Assembly: GCF_947502395.1 (NCBI RefSeq)
Contig: NZ_CANMZM010000002.1
Location: 186,001 to 250,000 of the forward strand
Direction of reading: 5' to 3'
DNA: 64,000 nt
Origin: an uncultured Erythrobacter sp.
GTDB taxonomy: Bacteria; Pseudomonadota; Alphaproteobacteria; Sphingomonadales; Sphingomonadaceae
Part shown: one piece after another, positions 39,786 through 50,035 of the stretch
Position numbering within the stretch: the stretch's first letter is position 1
How the letters are laid out: every line of letters starts with the position of its first letter
Notes under the pieces: model-generated
Database searches by the model: none
Seen by the model: only the letters and a program-made list of their open reading frames with translations
Told to the model about the DNA's origin: nothing
Program-made: the position numbers and the translations under genes

Positions 39786-39996
39786 ACTTTCTCTCTCCAC
39801 AATCCATCCGAGCTTTTGCCGGTATGGTTTCCTAACGAGAGACTATCAGCGCATTTCCGCGTGCCAAGTCACTGCGACGGGTTGTCGCACTCCTGATGCA
39901 AAAATGCCACATTTCGTGGTGCAACGCAGCATTTATACTTGAATGCGCGAAAGCGAGGAATTTTGTTTCGGAAGAGTCCTTGCCGAGGGGCGAAGA

Positions 39997-42012
39997 TCAC
40001 AATCCGACGCGAACCCCCAGCCAGACTGTGCGCGGCACCCCAAGGTCGATCACGCCGCCCGCATTGCGGGTCACAATCGTCTCGTCAAACACATTTTCTG
40101 CCCTTGCGACCACTGAGATCGCATCGGTCACTGGCACCTGCGCAAAGAGGTTGAGTGTGGTCGCTGCGGGCAGAACGTCGCTTTCCTGATCGTCTTCGAA
40201 CTGTGCGCTGACATGGCGAAGAGTGCTTGCGAGCCGCACACCCTCGGTCGGCTCCCAGGCCAGAGTGGCTGAAGCGGAAAAGTCAGGCGTTTGGGGCGGA
40301 CGATTGCCATCAAGCGCAATCGAAGGGCCTTCTCCATCGATGGTCGCATCGGTGTAAACAACCGAGGCATCGAGGCTAACCTCGCCAAACCTCAGCGTTG
40401 CAGCGCCTTCGATTCCCTGCGCATCAATCGCAGGCAGGTTTTGGCGCTGGCGCAGATTGGGCGCCAGGGTGACATTGGCGATCGCGTCTTCGACCCGGTT
40501 GTCAAAGGCTGTGATCGACACAAAAGCGTCGCGCGAAGGCTGCCAGTCGAGGCCCACTTCAAACCCTTCGAGCCGCTCGTTCTCAAGCGCCGCATTCGCC
40601 TGTGTGACGACAGGGAAGACCACAAAGGGGCGGTAAAGCTCGTTAAGTGTGGGCAAACGAAGGCCGGTGTACGCTGCTGCGCGAAGACTTACGCCTCGCG
40701 ACGCATTGAACGATCCGCCTGCACGCCAGCTTACCGTCCAGTCAGAGCGGTCGGGTGTGACCGTCTCACTCACCAAGGTGCCACTCGCATCCAGTGCGCG
40801 GAAGAACCCGTCTTCGATCCGGGTGTGATCAGCGCGCAGGCCTCCGGTAAGCACAATCGGACCGATCGACCAGTCGTCTTCCAAGAAGAAACCCAGATTA
40901 CTGTTCACTCCGCCACCGCGGCGGGTTTCGCGCAGGGCTCCAGTGAAGGCGCTGAACGCATCCTCCTGCAACTCGCCATCAGAACGGCGGTAATCAGCCC
41001 CAATCCGCACATCGTGGCCTTCAGCAATTGGGGGACGCAACTCAAACTTGCCTCCGATCCCGGTTGATGGCGTATTGCGTTGGTCAAGCACCTTAACAAA
41101 GCGAGTGGAGCTGATGATGATATTGTTGAAGTTGCGCGCCTGGACATAGGCGAGCGCATCAAACTGCCAATCGCCCCGGCCGACAATGCGTAAAGAGGCA
41201 TCCTGCCCCTCGTGGTTTGAGTCCGCGCCTTCAAAGCGCAATGTGCGGCTGTCGTCAAAAGCGCTGATCCGCGCCTGCAACTCGACATCGGGCGAAAGCG
41301 GGGCAACCGCGCGAAGGCCCACTTGCCAGCTGTCGAACGCAGCCCGCGCAGTCGCAGGCACACGCTGATCATCAGGCGTGGTGAAGAAGCCCTGCCCTCT
41401 GTCCCAGCGACCGCTCACCACCGCAAAGCCACCACCCAATTCCTGGGCGACGATCCCGCTCGCCTCTGTTTCTGCGCGGTCATTGACGAGCGCACTCGCG
41501 GTCAGAGTATCGAGGCCCAGTGCTCCTGCACTTTCAAGTTCAATCGTGCCCGCCAATGCGCCCGCGCCAAATGGCCCGGAGCCGCCGCCGCGTGTAACTC
41601 GGATGCTCGACAACGTGTCGGGCGAAATTGATGAAAGCGGGATAAAGCCAAAAAACGGATCGGCAATCGGCACTCCATCCAGAAGGACCAGCGCCCGGCT
41701 CGTCGCGTTGCCGCCAAGCGCTCGCAGCGTCACCCCTTGCGCAGTCGGGTTAGAAGAGCGGCTGTCGGAACGACGAAACTGTTGAAAGCCCGCGACGTTG
41801 GAAAGCACATCCTCAATCCGACCTGAGCTGCTCGAAATGATTACCTCGCGTTCAATCGTCGTGGTCGAAAAAACTAGGTTTGAAAGAGCGGGCTCTAGCC
41901 CCTCTCCGGTCACCACAATTTCACTATCGCCCGCGTCATCTTGGGCGATAGCGGGCCAGGAAACACAAAGAGCAAGAAGCGACGAGACCGTCAGCCAATG
42001 AGGGGATTTCAT
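39997..42012 (-). CDS. TonB-dependent receptor (smaller, vitamin/siderophore-like)
   Basis: MKSPHWLTVSSLLALCVSWPAIAQ; SEIVVTGEGLEPALSNLVFSTTTIEREVI; plug LLDGVPIADPFFGFI; barrel VARAENVFDETIVTRNAGGVIDLGVPRTVWLGVRVGL. Confidence 0.92.
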   Translation of the reverse strand: MKSPHWLTVSSLLALCVSWPAIAQDDAGDSEIVVTGEGLEPALSNLVFSTTTIEREVIISSSSGRIEDVLSNVAGFQQFRRSDSRSSNPTAQGVTLRALGGNATSRALVLLDGVPIADPFFGFIPLSSISPDTLSSIRVTRGGGSGPFGAGALAGTIELESAGALGLDTLTASALVNDRAETEASGIVAQELGGGFAVVSGRWDRGQGFFTTPDDQRVPATARAAFDSWQVGLRAVAPLSPDVELQARISAFDDSRTLRFEGADSNHEGQDASLRIVGRGDWQFDALAYVQARNFNNIIISSTRFVKVLDQRNTPSTGIGGKFELRPPIAEGHDVRIGADYRRSDGELQEDAFSAFTGALRETRRGGGVNSNLGFFLEDDWSIGPIVLTGGLRADHTRIEDGFFRALDASGTLVSETVTPDRSDWTVSWRAGGSFNASRGVSLRAAAYTGLRLPTLNELYRPFVVFPVVTQANAALENERLEGFEVGLDWQPSRDAFVSITAFDNRVEDAIANVTLAPNLRQRQNLPAIDAQGIEGAATLRFGEVSLDASVVYTDATIDGEGPSIALDGNRPPQTPDFSASATLAWEPTEGVRLASTLRHVSAQFEDDQESDVLPAATTLNLFAQVPVTDAISVVARAENVFDETIVTRNAGGVIDLGVPRTVWLGVRVGL

Positions 42013-42134
42013 GGGGGCACCGCCTAGCGGCATGACAAGTCCTTCGACAAGCCCAAATCAGTTGCTTTTTGCAATCATGACTCGCTTTTACGCCCCCCTT
42101 GTGCTTACCTTCCTGTAACTTGGAGTGAACGAAG

Positions 42135-43646
42135 ATGTTAGCGACACCCCCTGACTTTGATGTTCTGATCGTTGGCGCAGGCATTTCCGGCATTGGTATG
42201 GCCGCCCACATGCAGATGAAGGCTCCAGAGCATTCCTACGCTATCGTTGAGCGTCGTGAGGATTTGGGTGGCACTTGGGACCTGTTCCGCTACCCAGGCA
42301 TCCGCTCAGACAGCGATATGCACACGCTGGGTTTTGATTTCGAACCTTGGCGACATGAAAAGAGCATCGCTGATGCGCCTGCCATTCTCGAATATCTCAA
42401 CAAGATCGTAGATGATCGCGGCATCCGCGAGCGCATCCGTTTTGGCCACAAGGTCATAAGCGCGAACTTCCGCGAGGACGAAGCGCGCTGGCATGTCGAG
42501 ATGGAGCTTAGCGACGGATCGCGCACGCATCTCACGGCCAATTTCGTCTATTTGGGCAGCGGCTATTACGATTATGATGAGCCGCATGACGCAGGCTTTG
42601 AATTAGGCGAATTTGAAGGCCAAGTGATCCACCCGCAATTTTGGCCCGATGACCTCGACTACACCGGCAAGAAGGTGGTGGTGATCGGATCCGGCGCGAC
42701 CGCCGTGACCATCGTTCCATCGATGGCGGACAAGGCCGAGAAGGTGACCATGCTCCAACGCACGCCAACTTGGATGTTTGCGCGGCCAGCAAAAGACGGC
42801 GTCGCCAATTTCCTGCGCAAAGTGCTGCCCGAGAAAGTCGCCTATGCGATAACACGCTTCAAGAATATCCGCTTCCAGGATTTCGCCTTCAAACGTGCTC
42901 GCGAAAAGCCTGAGAAGGTCAAAGAGGCGCTCTACAAGGGTATCGAGAAGGCACTTGGCCCTGACTATGACAAGACAGCTTTCACACCGCCTTACAATCC
43001 GTGGGAGCAGCGCTTGTGTCTCGTCCCCGACGACGACCTTTTTGAAGCAATGAAAGCGGGCAAGGCCGAAGTCGTCACCGACCATATTGCTGGTTTTGAG
43101 AGGAACGGCATCCGCCTCAAATCGGGCAAGCTGCTTGAAGCGGATATTATCGTCACAGCGACCGGCCTAAAGCTCGCCATCGCAGGCAAGATCGATGTCA
43201 GTGTGAACGGTGAACCCGTCGATTTTTCGCAGCGCTATTATTACAAAGGCTGCATGTATTCGAACCTACCCAATCTGGCGGTGGTGTTTGGCTATATCAA
43301 CGCCAGCTGGACGCTGCGCGCGGATATCAATTCTGACTATGTCTGTCGCGTCCTGCGCGAGATGCGCGCCAAGGGTTCTGATATTGTAAACCCGGTGATG
43401 ACACCTGCTATGGAAGCGAATATTGAGGAAGAAGATATCTTCGGCGACTTCTCAAGCGGATATCTCAACCGCGCAAAAGACATCAACCCGAAGAACGCGA
43501 CCGAGTATCCGTGGCGGCTTAATCAAGAGTATGTACTTGACAAGAAGCGTATGGCCAATGACCCGGTTGATGATGGTGTCCTAATCTTCAGCCGCGCAGG
43601 TTCCAATGCGCAGACCTCTGAAGAACAACTCGAGGCCGCCGAATAA
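42135..43646 (+). CDS. Flavin-containing monooxygenase, probable Baeyer-Villiger type
   Basis: GAGISGIGMAAHM FAD motif; FEGQVIHPQFWP fits FxGxxxHxxxW(P/D); GSGATAVTI NADP motif. Confidence 0.9.
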   Translation: MLATPPDFDVLIVGAGISGIGMAAHMQMKAPEHSYAIVERREDLGGTWDLFRYPGIRSDSDMHTLGFDFEPWRHEKSIADAPAILEYLNKIVDDRGIRERIRFGHKVISANFREDEARWHVEMELSDGSRTHLTANFVYLGSGYYDYDEPHDAGFELGEFEGQVIHPQFWPDDLDYTGKKVVVIGSGATAVTIVPSMADKAEKVTMLQRTPTWMFARPAKDGVANFLRKVLPEKVAYAITRFKNIRFQDFAFKRAREKPEKVKEALYKGIEKALGPDYDKTAFTPPYNPWEQRLCLVPDDDLFEAMKAGKAEVVTDHIAGFERNGIRLKSGKLLEADIIVTATGLKLAIAGKIDVSVNGEPVDFSQRYYYKGCMYSNLPNLAVVFGYINASWTLRADINSDYVCRVLREMRAKGSDIVNPVMTPAMEANIEEEDIFGDFSSGYLNRAKDINPKNATEYPWRLNQEYVLDKKRMANDPVDDGVLIFSRAGSNAQTSEEQLEAAE

Positions 43647-43698
43647 AGTCGTGATCTAAGATTGGCATTCATAAGGCACTTGGCTTAAGCGGTGTCCC

Positions 43699-44472
43699 AT
43701 GAGTTCCTCCGTTACCAACAACGTGAAAATCTGGACCGCAGGCCTGATCATCATCGGTGATGAGATCCTTTCTGGCCGCACCCACGACAAGAATATCGGG
43801 CAGATTGCCAGCTGGCTTCAGGTCCAAGGCATCCGCCTTGCCGAAGTGCGCGTGGTGGCCGACGATGAGGATAAGATCGTCGCAGCGGTCAACGCTTTGC
43901 GGGCGGAGAATGACTACCTCTTCACCACCGGCGGCATTGGCCCGACGCATGATGACATCACTGTCGATGCGGTGGCCAAGGCCTTGGGTGTCGAGGTCGT
44001 GATCCACCCTGAAGCACGTTCTATGCTCGAAGGCTATTACGAAGGACGCGGCGGTCTGAACGAAGGCCGTCTTCGCATGGCTCGGGTGCCCGATGGGGCA
44101 GAGCTAATCCGCAACAAAAGATCGGGAGCGCCCGGCATTCGTCACGGCAATATCTTCGTTATGGCGGGTGTGCCACATATCGCGGCGGGAATGCTCGACG
44201 CGCTCACGGGCGAACTTGAAGGCGGCGCTCCATTGCTGTCTGAAACCATCGGCTGCTGGACCGCGGAAAGCGAGATCGCAAATCTCCTGCGCGAAGTTGA
44301 AGAGGCGCATGAGGACTGCCAGATTGGTTCCTATCCTTTCTTCCGTGAAGGCCGTGTGGGCGCAAACTTTGTGATCCGCTCAACCGACGCAGACAGCCTC
44401 AAATCCTGCGTCGATAGCCTAACCGATGGACTTGCAACGAACGGCTTGGACTTCACGCCAGGCGGGATTTGA
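43699..44472 (+). CDS. Molybdopterin-binding / CinA N-terminal-like protein
   Basis: AGLIIIGDEILSGRTHDKNIGQIASWLQVQGIRLAEVRVVADD; YLFTTGGIGPTHDDIT. Confidence 0.93.
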   Translation: MSSSVTNNVKIWTAGLIIIGDEILSGRTHDKNIGQIASWLQVQGIRLAEVRVVADDEDKIVAAVNALRAENDYLFTTGGIGPTHDDITVDAVAKALGVEVVIHPEARSMLEGYYEGRGGLNEGRLRMARVPDGAELIRNKRSGAPGIRHGNIFVMAGVPHIAAGMLDALTGELEGGAPLLSETIGCWTAESEIANLLREVEEAHEDCQIGSYPFFREGRVGANFVIRSTDADSLKSCVDSLTDGLATNGLDFTPGGI

Positions 44473-44474
44473 TT

Positions 44475-44786
44475 GTGAGCGACGGAAAGTGCCCAAAATG
44501 CGGAACACGTATCACCGCATTCCAGGCCGGTTTCAAAGGCAGAAAGAAGCCGTTTGAGTGCCGAGGCTGTGGCCAGAAAATCCAGAAAGCAAACTCTGAA
44601 TTGTGGCTTGCCATGGGCGCATTCGCCGCGTTTTGGGGGATCAAGTCCCAAACCGATGACATCGCTGTGCTCGCGGCAGTGTTTTTCGCGATGTGCGCGG
44701 TGATCGTGCTCAAATCCATGTACCGTGCGCAGATCGAACTCGCTGACGCAGTTGAAGGCATGGCTCAGGAACCGTCGAGCAGTTGA
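44475..44786 (+). CDS. Small zinc-ribbon membrane protein, unknown function
   Basis: CPKCGTRIT...FECRGCGQKIQ (two CxxC) followed by two TM helices; GTG start. Confidence 0.65.
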   Translation: MSDGKCPKCGTRITAFQAGFKGRKKPFECRGCGQKIQKANSELWLAMGAFAAFWGIKSQTDDIAVLAAVFFAMCAVIVLKSMYRAQIELADAVEGMAQEPSSS

Positions 44787-44813
44787 CCGGCAAGGGAAAG
44801 CAAGGGGGATCAA

Positions 44814-45239
44814 ATGTCGATTAATCATGGGGCCGTCGCGCTCTTCACCGATTTACCGCAAGTCCTGCTCAAATACCGCGTCGCGGTAGGCGTGCTGGCG
44901 ATCCTGATCTGCGCTGGCACATGGGCGATTGATCTGATGGAGTTGGTCTACAACTGCCCATTTTGCCGGGCTCAGCGCACGGTGATTGGTCTTCTCGGCT
45001 TCCTCTTACTGATGCCAAACCTGCGATTTTGGCTGGTGCGTTACCTTTCCGTGGTGTTCGGCATTTTTGGACTGGTTGTGGGCGCAACGCAGCACTTTCG
45101 CGGATGGGCGCGCATGAATGCGGGCGAGTTTGAATGGGGCGATCAGTGGTACATTAATCCATGGCTCCTCTCAGGCTGCGCCATCTTCATCATCACCGCA
45201 TTGCTGCTGCTCATCTGGACGGAACGCAAGGGCGACTGA
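44814..45239 (+). CDS. Four-TM membrane protein with a CPFC motif, unknown function
   Basis: MELVYNCPFCRAQRTVIGLLGFLLLMPN and further TM helices. Confidence 0.7.
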   Translation: MSINHGAVALFTDLPQVLLKYRVAVGVLAILICAGTWAIDLMELVYNCPFCRAQRTVIGLLGFLLLMPNLRFWLVRYLSVVFGIFGLVVGATQHFRGWARMNAGEFEWGDQWYINPWLLSGCAIFIITALLLLIWTERKGD

Positions 45240-45318
45240 TCCGCGACCATCATTGCGGGGCGAAACAATGAAGGCTCTCACCGCTCCTTAACCCCTTTAC
45301 GCTATCGTCACGCGTGTG

Positions 45319-46293
45319 ATGACCAGCGTTTTTGTCACCATCGACACTGAGTATTCCTCAGGACTTGTCACGGATCTGTCCGACGCCGGTCGGAGAGACA
45401 ATTTTGCGCGCTCGATCTCTTGCGATACGCCCGAGGGGCCTGCTGGCATTTCCTACAAGCTCAAGATGTTTGAGCGGTACGGCATAAAGGCGGTGTTCTT
45501 TGTCGATCCCATGCCCGCTCTTGTGTGGGGCGTGGCAGCGGTTGAGGATGTCATCGCCCCCATTCTGGAGGCGGGTCAGGACGTTCAGCTTCACTGCCAT
45601 ACCGAATGGCTTGGACTGGCAGGAGATGCAAACCCCCTCGCGTCCAAACGAACCGGTCAGAACCTCTATGATTTCCCGGTGGAAGAGCAATTCGAGATCC
45701 TTCAATTTGCCCGCGACACATTGGTTGCGGCAGGCGCGCCCTCTCCCGTTGCCTTTCGTGCCGGGAATTACGGCGCAAATGACGATAGCTTGCGCGCACT
45801 TGCTCAGCTTGGTCTGCGTTACGACAGCAGCTTTTGCCCCGCGCTCCCCGAAGCCAGCCGTATCAGCCTAACACCAGAGCACCGCTGCCCCACCTTGCAT
45901 GAGGGCATGATCGAAGTGCCCGTAGGCTGCATCGGCACCCATTCAGGCGGGTTGCGCCATGCTCAGATCACCGCGCTTTCGCTGGACGAGATGTCTTCCG
46001 CTATCCGTCATGCGAGCGATTTGGGCTGCCCAAGCTTCACCTTGGTCACGCATTCCTTCGAACTGATCAATCGTCGCAAATTAACGGTGAACCCAATCGT
46101 GCGCCGACGGTTTGCCGGCTTGTACCGCTTGCTTGGCACTACGGGCGGGGTGGCAACCGCCAGTTATCGCGACAATCCACCGCTGCCAGCAGGAACTGGC
46201 CCATCCCCCGCCCCGCTCCAGGCGAACCCATTGCGAACCGGCTACCGCTATGCCGAGCAACTTGTCTCCAACACGCTCTACGGTGCGCTGTGA
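45319..46293 (+). CDS. Polysaccharide deacetylase family protein
   Basis: VFVTIDTEYSSG, VQLHCHTEWLG, VAFRAGNYGANDDSLRAL; NodB-like. Confidence 0.87.
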   Translation: MTSVFVTIDTEYSSGLVTDLSDAGRRDNFARSISCDTPEGPAGISYKLKMFERYGIKAVFFVDPMPALVWGVAAVEDVIAPILEAGQDVQLHCHTEWLGLAGDANPLASKRTGQNLYDFPVEEQFEILQFARDTLVAAGAPSPVAFRAGNYGANDDSLRALAQLGLRYDSSFCPALPEASRISLTPEHRCPTLHEGMIEVPVGCIGTHSGGLRHAQITALSLDEMSSAIRHASDLGCPSFTLVTHSFELINRRKLTVNPIVRRRFAGLYRLLGTTGGVATASYRDNPPLPAGTGPSPAPLQANPLRTGYRYAEQLVSNTLYGAL

Positions 46294-47198
46294 GTAGCGG
46301 CGCTTCCATCGACTTCACCCTCGGCTCGCGGCGATTGGCTTCGGTTGACCGCGCGCTTGCCACATGGGCTTTCAGTCTTGAAGACGCTCTCGACGGTTCA
46401 TCTCCTCTGACACCTCCCCCACTGGGTGCGGACGGTCTGCGCGTACTCTCAGCCCCGCAATCACGCATCGCAGAGATTGAAGAGCGTTTCCCTAATCACC
46501 TCCTTGGTTCGCGCCAAAGTTACGGGCGGCATTACATCGCCATGGAAGGCAACTCCTTTGAAAATTACCTCGCTGGCTTCTCAAGCAAGACCCGTTCTAC
46601 CCTCCGGCGCAAGGCACGCAAACTTGCCAAGGAAGCCGGAGAATACACTCTAACCGAACACATCACCCGCGCCGAAGTTGAAGCCTTTCTCGAAGCCGCG
46701 CTTCCCTTGTCCGCCAAAACCTATCAGGCGCGTTTACTCGATGCGGGTCTTCCCGATAGTCCAGAGGCGCGCGCCGAAATGCTCAATAAAGCTCAGAACG
46801 GCCAAATGCGGTGCTTCCTCCTTTGGGTCGGCAAGAGGCCCATCGCCTATCTCAGCCTCCCGCTTGTAGGAAATACCCTCGTCTATACGCATCTGGGCTA
46901 TGACCCCGAGTTTGCGCGGCTCTCACCTGGCACCGTCTTACAACTTATCGCGCTTGAGCGGCTATTCGCTGAGAATGCCTACGCCTATTTCGACTTCACC
47001 GAGGGTGAAGGTGCGCATAAGGCCATGTTCGGCACGGATAGCATCGAATGCTCAAGCTTCGTGCTCCTCAGCCCAACCATCGCCAATCGCGCACTGCTCG
47101 GGGCAAGGGCATCGTTCGACGGCGCGGTCGAAGCTGCTCGCAGTGTGGCAGACCGCACAGGCGTGCTCACCAAAATCCGTTCCGCTTTACGAGCCTAA
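46290..47198 (+). CDS. GNAT/FemAB-like acyltransferase
   Basis: FSSKTRSTLRRKARKLAKEAGEYTLTEH; PGTVLQLIALERLFAENAYAYFDFTEGEGAHKAMFG; GTG overlaps the upstream stop. Confidence 0.82.
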   Translation: MSSGASIDFTLGSRRLASVDRALATWAFSLEDALDGSSPLTPPPLGADGLRVLSAPQSRIAEIEERFPNHLLGSRQSYGRHYIAMEGNSFENYLAGFSSKTRSTLRRKARKLAKEAGEYTLTEHITRAEVEAFLEAALPLSAKTYQARLLDAGLPDSPEARAEMLNKAQNGQMRCFLLWVGKRPIAYLSLPLVGNTLVYTHLGYDPEFARLSPGTVLQLIALERLFAENAYAYFDFTEGEGAHKAMFGTDSIECSSFVLLSPTIANRALLGARASFDGAVEAARSVADRTGVLTKIRSALRA

Positions 47199-47201
47199 AC
47201 G

Positions 47202-47240
47202 AAAAAGGGGTTGGAAGCTCTAAGCTCCCAGCCCCTTTTT
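47202..47240. terminator. Bidirectional terminator between the GNAT gene and rplA
   Basis: AAAAAGGGGTTGGAAGCTCTAAGCTCCCAGCCCCTTTTT. Confidence 0.85.
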
Positions 47241-47305
47241 CATGTTCTTCCGAAGTAGGAAAGCAGAGCTCTTAGCTTGCTACCGCCTCGCGAATTGAAC
47301 GCGCT

Positions 47306-47998
47306 TTACGCGCCTTCGACCTGTGATGCGTCAATCTTGAGGCCTGGACCCATGGTCGAGGTCAGAGAGATCTTCTTCACATATTTGCCTTTGGCACCTG
47401 ATGGCTTGGCTTTCACAACCGCTTGGGTAAGCGCTTCGAAGTTTGCCTTCAAAGCCGCATCGTCAAACGACAGCTTGCCGATGCCGGTGTGAATGATGCC
47501 CATTTTCTCAACGCGGAACTCAACCTGGCCGCCCTTTGCGTCCTTCACGGCTTGCTCTACGTTAGGAGTGACAGTGCCAAGCTTCGGGTTAGGCATAAGG
47601 CCTTTAGGGCCGAGCACTTTACCCAGACGACCAACAACACCCATCATGTCAGGGGTTGCGATCACGCGGTCAAAATCGAGGTTGCCGTTCTGCATCTCTT
47701 CCATGAGATCTTCTGCGCCAACTTTGTCAGCACCAGCAGCCGTGGCTTTGTCCGCATTATCGCCGCGTGCAAACACAGCAACTTTCACGTCTTTACCGGT
47801 GCCCGATGGTAGCGAGACCATGCCGCGAACCATCTGGTCAGCGTGACGCGGATCAACGCCAAGGTTCATCGCCAGCTCAACGGTTTCGTCAAACTTCGCT
47901 TTGTGCGCGCGCAGTGTCGCGATGGCTTCGTCCACGGTGTAGAGCTTGTCATTGTCGAGCTCAGCAACGGTTTTTTGCTTTTTCGTCAGTTTCGCCAT
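47306..47998 (-). CDS. rplA: 50S ribosomal protein L1
   Basis: [14 protein letters not shown]...; [25 protein letters not shown]; start 47998. Confidence 0.97.
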   Translation of the reverse strand: MAKLTKKQKTVAELDNDKLYTVDEAIATLRAHKAKFDETVELAMNLGVDPRHADQMVRGMVSLPSGTGKDVKVAVFARGDNADKATAAGADKVGAEDLMEEMQNGNLDFDRVIATPDMMGVVGRLGKVLGPKGLMPNPKLGTVTPNVEQAVKDAKGGQVEFRVEKMGIIHTGIGKLSFDDAALKANFEALTQAVVKAKPSGAKGKYVKKISLTSTMGPGLKIDASQVEGA

Positions 47999-48002
47999 GA
48001 TC

Positions 48003-48431
48003 TTAGCCCTCCACCTCGAGGCCCATCGCGCGAGCGGAGCCTTCAATGATCTTCATCGCGGCTTCGATATCGTTCGCGTTGAGATCTTTCATTTTCGTCT
48101 CAGCGATCTCTTTAACCTGAGCTGAGGTGATTTTGCCGACCTTCGTCTTGTTCGGCTCGCCAGAACCCGATTTGATCTTAGCGGCTTTCTTAAGCAGATA
48201 AGATGCAGGCGGGGTTTTGGTGGTGAAGGTGAACGAGCGGTCAGCGTAAACCGTGATCGTGGTGGGGATCGGGGCGTTCTTCTCAAGGTCCTGTGTCGCG
48301 GCGTTAAACGCCTTACAGAATTCCATGATGTTGACGCCGCGCTGACCCAGCGCCGGGCCGATTGGCGGGCTGGGATTAGCAGTACCAGCTGGCACTTGCA
48401 GCTTGATATAGCCTTCGATTTTCTTGGCCAT
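48003..48431 (-). CDS. rplK: 50S ribosomal protein L11
   Basis: [43 protein letters not shown]. Confidence 0.98.
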   Translation of the reverse strand: MAKKIEGYIKLQVPAGTANPSPPIGPALGQRGVNIMEFCKAFNAATQDLEKNAPIPTTITVYADRSFTFTTKTPPASYLLKKAAKIKSGSGEPNKTKVGKITSAQVKEIAETKMKDLNANDIEAAMKIIEGSARAMGLEVEG

Positions 48432-48854
48432 GAATGGCCTCCTTTCGCACTGTCTCCGCCCTCTTTTGAAAAGCAGATCATGTTAAGCGGTCAAACAGTC
48501 GATCTGGCGATCAACCTCCCGCACTGGTTCCCAATTGGGATTCGCGTGTGAAACGCGAGGGCGCTCCATTAGCGTTTTGTGACCCTTTCGCAAGAAAAAA
48601 AGCCCGCGCACGCCTTTCCGTTTGAGACACTTGAGACACTGTCCAAGGGCAAAAAACCGTTGCCTGACGAAACGCGCTGAAATCAGGCGGAAAAGACCCG
48701 TGAAAAAGCGTGCGAAGAGGGGGATTGCTGTGAAGGCATTCCACGGCTTCTAGCGCAGACTACGTAGTGTAGGAAAATTCGGCGAGTGCGGCCCGGAGTC
48801 GGCTTGGCGCGCCCCTGATGCGCCATATTCACGCAAATATGCTATGATCACGTC

Positions 48855-49931
48855 ATGAGGCCGTTCGGAAACTTACTAGCCTGTGCAATTGCGATCAGCG
48901 CCGCAACGCTAATCGCCGCGCCTGGCACCGCCCTGCCAGCTCATGCACAGAACGGCGATGCTGAAACTTCGGACCAAGACCAAGCACCACAGATGCCCGA
49001 GTTGCCTCCCGCCGAGTTTGACGAAACACTCTCGGTTGGCGGTGACGAGATCGAGGCGCGGCAGTTGCGCAGCCGCATGACGGTTGAGGTCAACATCAAC
49101 GGCACTGGTCCGCACAGGTTCGTGGTTGATAGCGGCGCAGACACTTCGGTGATCGGGCGGAAGCTGGCAGCGGAGCTGGAACTACCCGGTGCTGACCCGG
49201 TCCTGCTTCACTCGATGACTGAAAGCACGATGGTGGACCGCGCTCAGGTCGATACTCTTGAGTTGGGGCCTTCGATGGTCACCAACCTTGAGCTCCCCGT
49301 GCTCAAAGAGGCCTTTATTGGCGGGGATGGCATGATTGGTCTCGATGCGCTGGTAGAGCAGCGGCTGATGCTCGACTTCGATGAAAGGATCATCACGGTA
49401 GAGGATCGCTACGATGAACCAGTCGACTTTGGCCGAAACGAAATCATCGTGACCGGGCGGCTTCAACGTGGCCAATTGATCCTTACCGAGGTGAAGGCGC
49501 AAGGACACGAGGTCGATGCGATCATCGACACTGGAACAGAAGTGACGATCGGCAATTTGGCGCTCAAGGAAGAGTTGATCCGTCGCAGCAACCGTGACGA
49601 TCAAACATTCGAGATTTTTGGCGTAACTGGAGCCAGCGCTGAGATTGAATTTGCCATTGTCCACCGGCTGCAAATGGGACCCGTCACGTTCAGCAATGTG
49701 CCCATTGCGTTTGCGGATGTCCCGCCCTTTGAAGTCTTCGGAATCAACGACAAACCTTCCTTGCTGCTCGGCACCGACTTGATGGAGACCTTCCGCCGTG
49801 TATCCCTTGATTTTGCCGAACGGAAAGTACGCTTCCAGCTCAAGAAATGCGGTTCGCAGCTCGCAAGGGTACGCACCATCAAGCACGCAACTCGGCTAAG
49901 GGCTCAAGCTGCAAGCGCGTGCGAACGCTAG
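48855..49931 (+). CDS. Retropepsin-like aspartic protease family protein
   Basis: Signal peptide; RFVVDSGADTSVIG (DSGA) and VDAIIDTGTEVTIG (DTG), two aspartyl-protease motifs. Confidence 0.85.
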   Translation: MRPFGNLLACAIAISAATLIAAPGTALPAHAQNGDAETSDQDQAPQMPELPPAEFDETLSVGGDEIEARQLRSRMTVEVNINGTGPHRFVVDSGADTSVIGRKLAAELELPGADPVLLHSMTESTMVDRAQVDTLELGPSMVTNLELPVLKEAFIGGDGMIGLDALVEQRLMLDFDERIITVEDRYDEPVDFGRNEIIVTGRLQRGQLILTEVKAQGHEVDAIIDTGTEVTIGNLALKEELIRRSNRDDQTFEIFGVTGASAEIEFAIVHRLQMGPVTFSNVPIAFADVPPFEVFGINDKPSLLLGTDLMETFRRVSLDFAERKVRFQLKKCGSQLARVRTIKHATRLRAQAASACER

Positions 49932-50035
49932 AGCGCTTGACCGACGGAAGGTGTGTTGCCAGCACTAGACACCTCGAATGACCCGATCTAGACCTGCATA
50001 GGCAGGAGGATAGGGCCATACTCTCACCAGATCAG

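Noticed and set aside
40291-41067. 258-aa plus-strand ORF
   Set aside because: Antisense to the TonB receptor 39997..42012; composition typical of a shadow ORF.
48622-48639. Tandem repeat TTGAGACAC TTGAGACAC upstream of rplK
   Set aside because: Only two 9-bp units; could be chance, no support for a function.
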